From: Candidatus Kuenenbacteria bacterium CG10_big_fil_rev_8_21_14_0_10_36_11 | GTDB taxonomy: Bacteria; Patescibacteriota; Patescibacteriia; UBA2196 | Assembly: GCA_002778535.1 (NCBI GenBank) | Contig: PFBP01000023.1 | Span: 1 to 12,177, forward strand | Reading direction: 5' to 3' | DNA length: 12,177 nt | Shown here: positions 12,065 through 12,177 of the stretch, piece after piece | How positions within the stretch are numbered: position 1 is the first letter of the stretch | How the letters are laid out: each line of letters starts with the position of its first letter | Notes under the pieces: model-generated | The model's database searches: none | Seen by the model: only the letters and a program-made list of their open reading frames with translations | Told to the model about the DNA's origin: nothing | Made by a program: the position numbers and the translations under genes

Positions 12065-12177
12065 ATGCCAAATACCATGCTTACCAGAAAACAAAAAAAT
12101 ATTCTTGATTTTATTGCCCAATACATCAGGAAAAAAAGCTACTCTCCCACTTACGAGGAAATCAAGAAACATTTTAA
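12065..12177 (+). CDS. lexA: LexA-type SOS repressor, N-terminal part (runs off the window)
   Basis: The 37 complete codons visible encode a LexA winged-helix start: L-T-R-K-Q-K-N-I-L-D-F-I followed by Y-S-P-T-Y-E-E-I-K-K-H-F. This corresponds to the LexA pattern L-T-x-x-Q-x-x-I-L-x-F-I ... P-T-x-x-E-I. LexA represses DNA-damage genes and cleaves itself when RecA is activated; the S24-type protease domain would lie beyond the edge and cannot be checked. The ATG at 12065 is used, but the second ATG at 12077 (Met5) is nearer the usual LexA start. No Shine-Dalgarno motif is seen near either. It is the only plus-strand gene here and diverges from the beta-helix gene. Another winged-helix repressor with the same N-terminus is possible but less likely. 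Confidence 0.8.
   Translation, partial: MPNTMLTRKQKNILDFIAQYIRKKSYSPTYEEIKKHF

Overview
This is an AT-rich window of about 12.2 kb (roughly two thirds A+T by eye). It reads as a chromosomal segment of a Candidate Phyla Radiation (Patescibacteria) bacterium, most likely in the Parcubacteria group. The hints are a reduced division cluster, very AT-rich spacers with short periodic repeats, starts without Shine-Dalgarno motifs, and proteins of a type common in those genomes (right-handed beta-helix, short M23 peptidase, 'ATKxDL' coiled coil). The lineage is inference. TGA acts as a stop (it ends abiEi), so this is not the recoded Gracilibacteria/Absconditabacteria code. All genes lie on the minus strand, read right to left, except a partial lexA at the right edge.

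Right end (about 10.3-12.2 kb): a plus-strand lexA start (12065 to the edge) diverges from a secreted beta-helix protein (10990-11889). Downstream is a lysostaphin-type M23 peptidase (10304-10771). Its membrane anchor and linker can be read just upstream but in a different frame, so the gene looks frameshifted.

Middle (8.4-10.2 kb): an AbiE-type toxin-antitoxin pair (abiEi antitoxin, abiEii nucleotidyltransferase toxin, overlapping by 14 bases). It is followed 3 bases later by a small tail-anchored membrane protein whose frame is broken, or programmed, at an A9 run. A hairpin terminator (8425-8463) closes this unit.

Left two thirds (0.4-8.4 kb): a division cluster with its own promoter and a row of MraZ-type operator repeats in the leader: mraZ, rsmH (mraW), an ftsL-like gene and ftsI. 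Where murE/murF/mraY usually follow, there are two tandem, divergent gpmI genes (cofactor-independent phosphoglycerate mutase) and then mutM. A separate promoter drives a small coiled-coil gene at the left edge.

The spacers hold structure of their own: heptad (7-bp period) repeats between rsmH/ftsL, ftsL/ftsI and the two gpmI genes, two of them with inverted partners; an 82-bp REPIN-like double hairpin between mraZ and rsmH; and DnaA-box-like sequences at the mraZ promoter. The most interesting leads are the A9 slippage site in the third gene of the AbiE unit, the MraZ/DnaA-like control region, the periodic spacer repeats and the paired GpmI paralogues.
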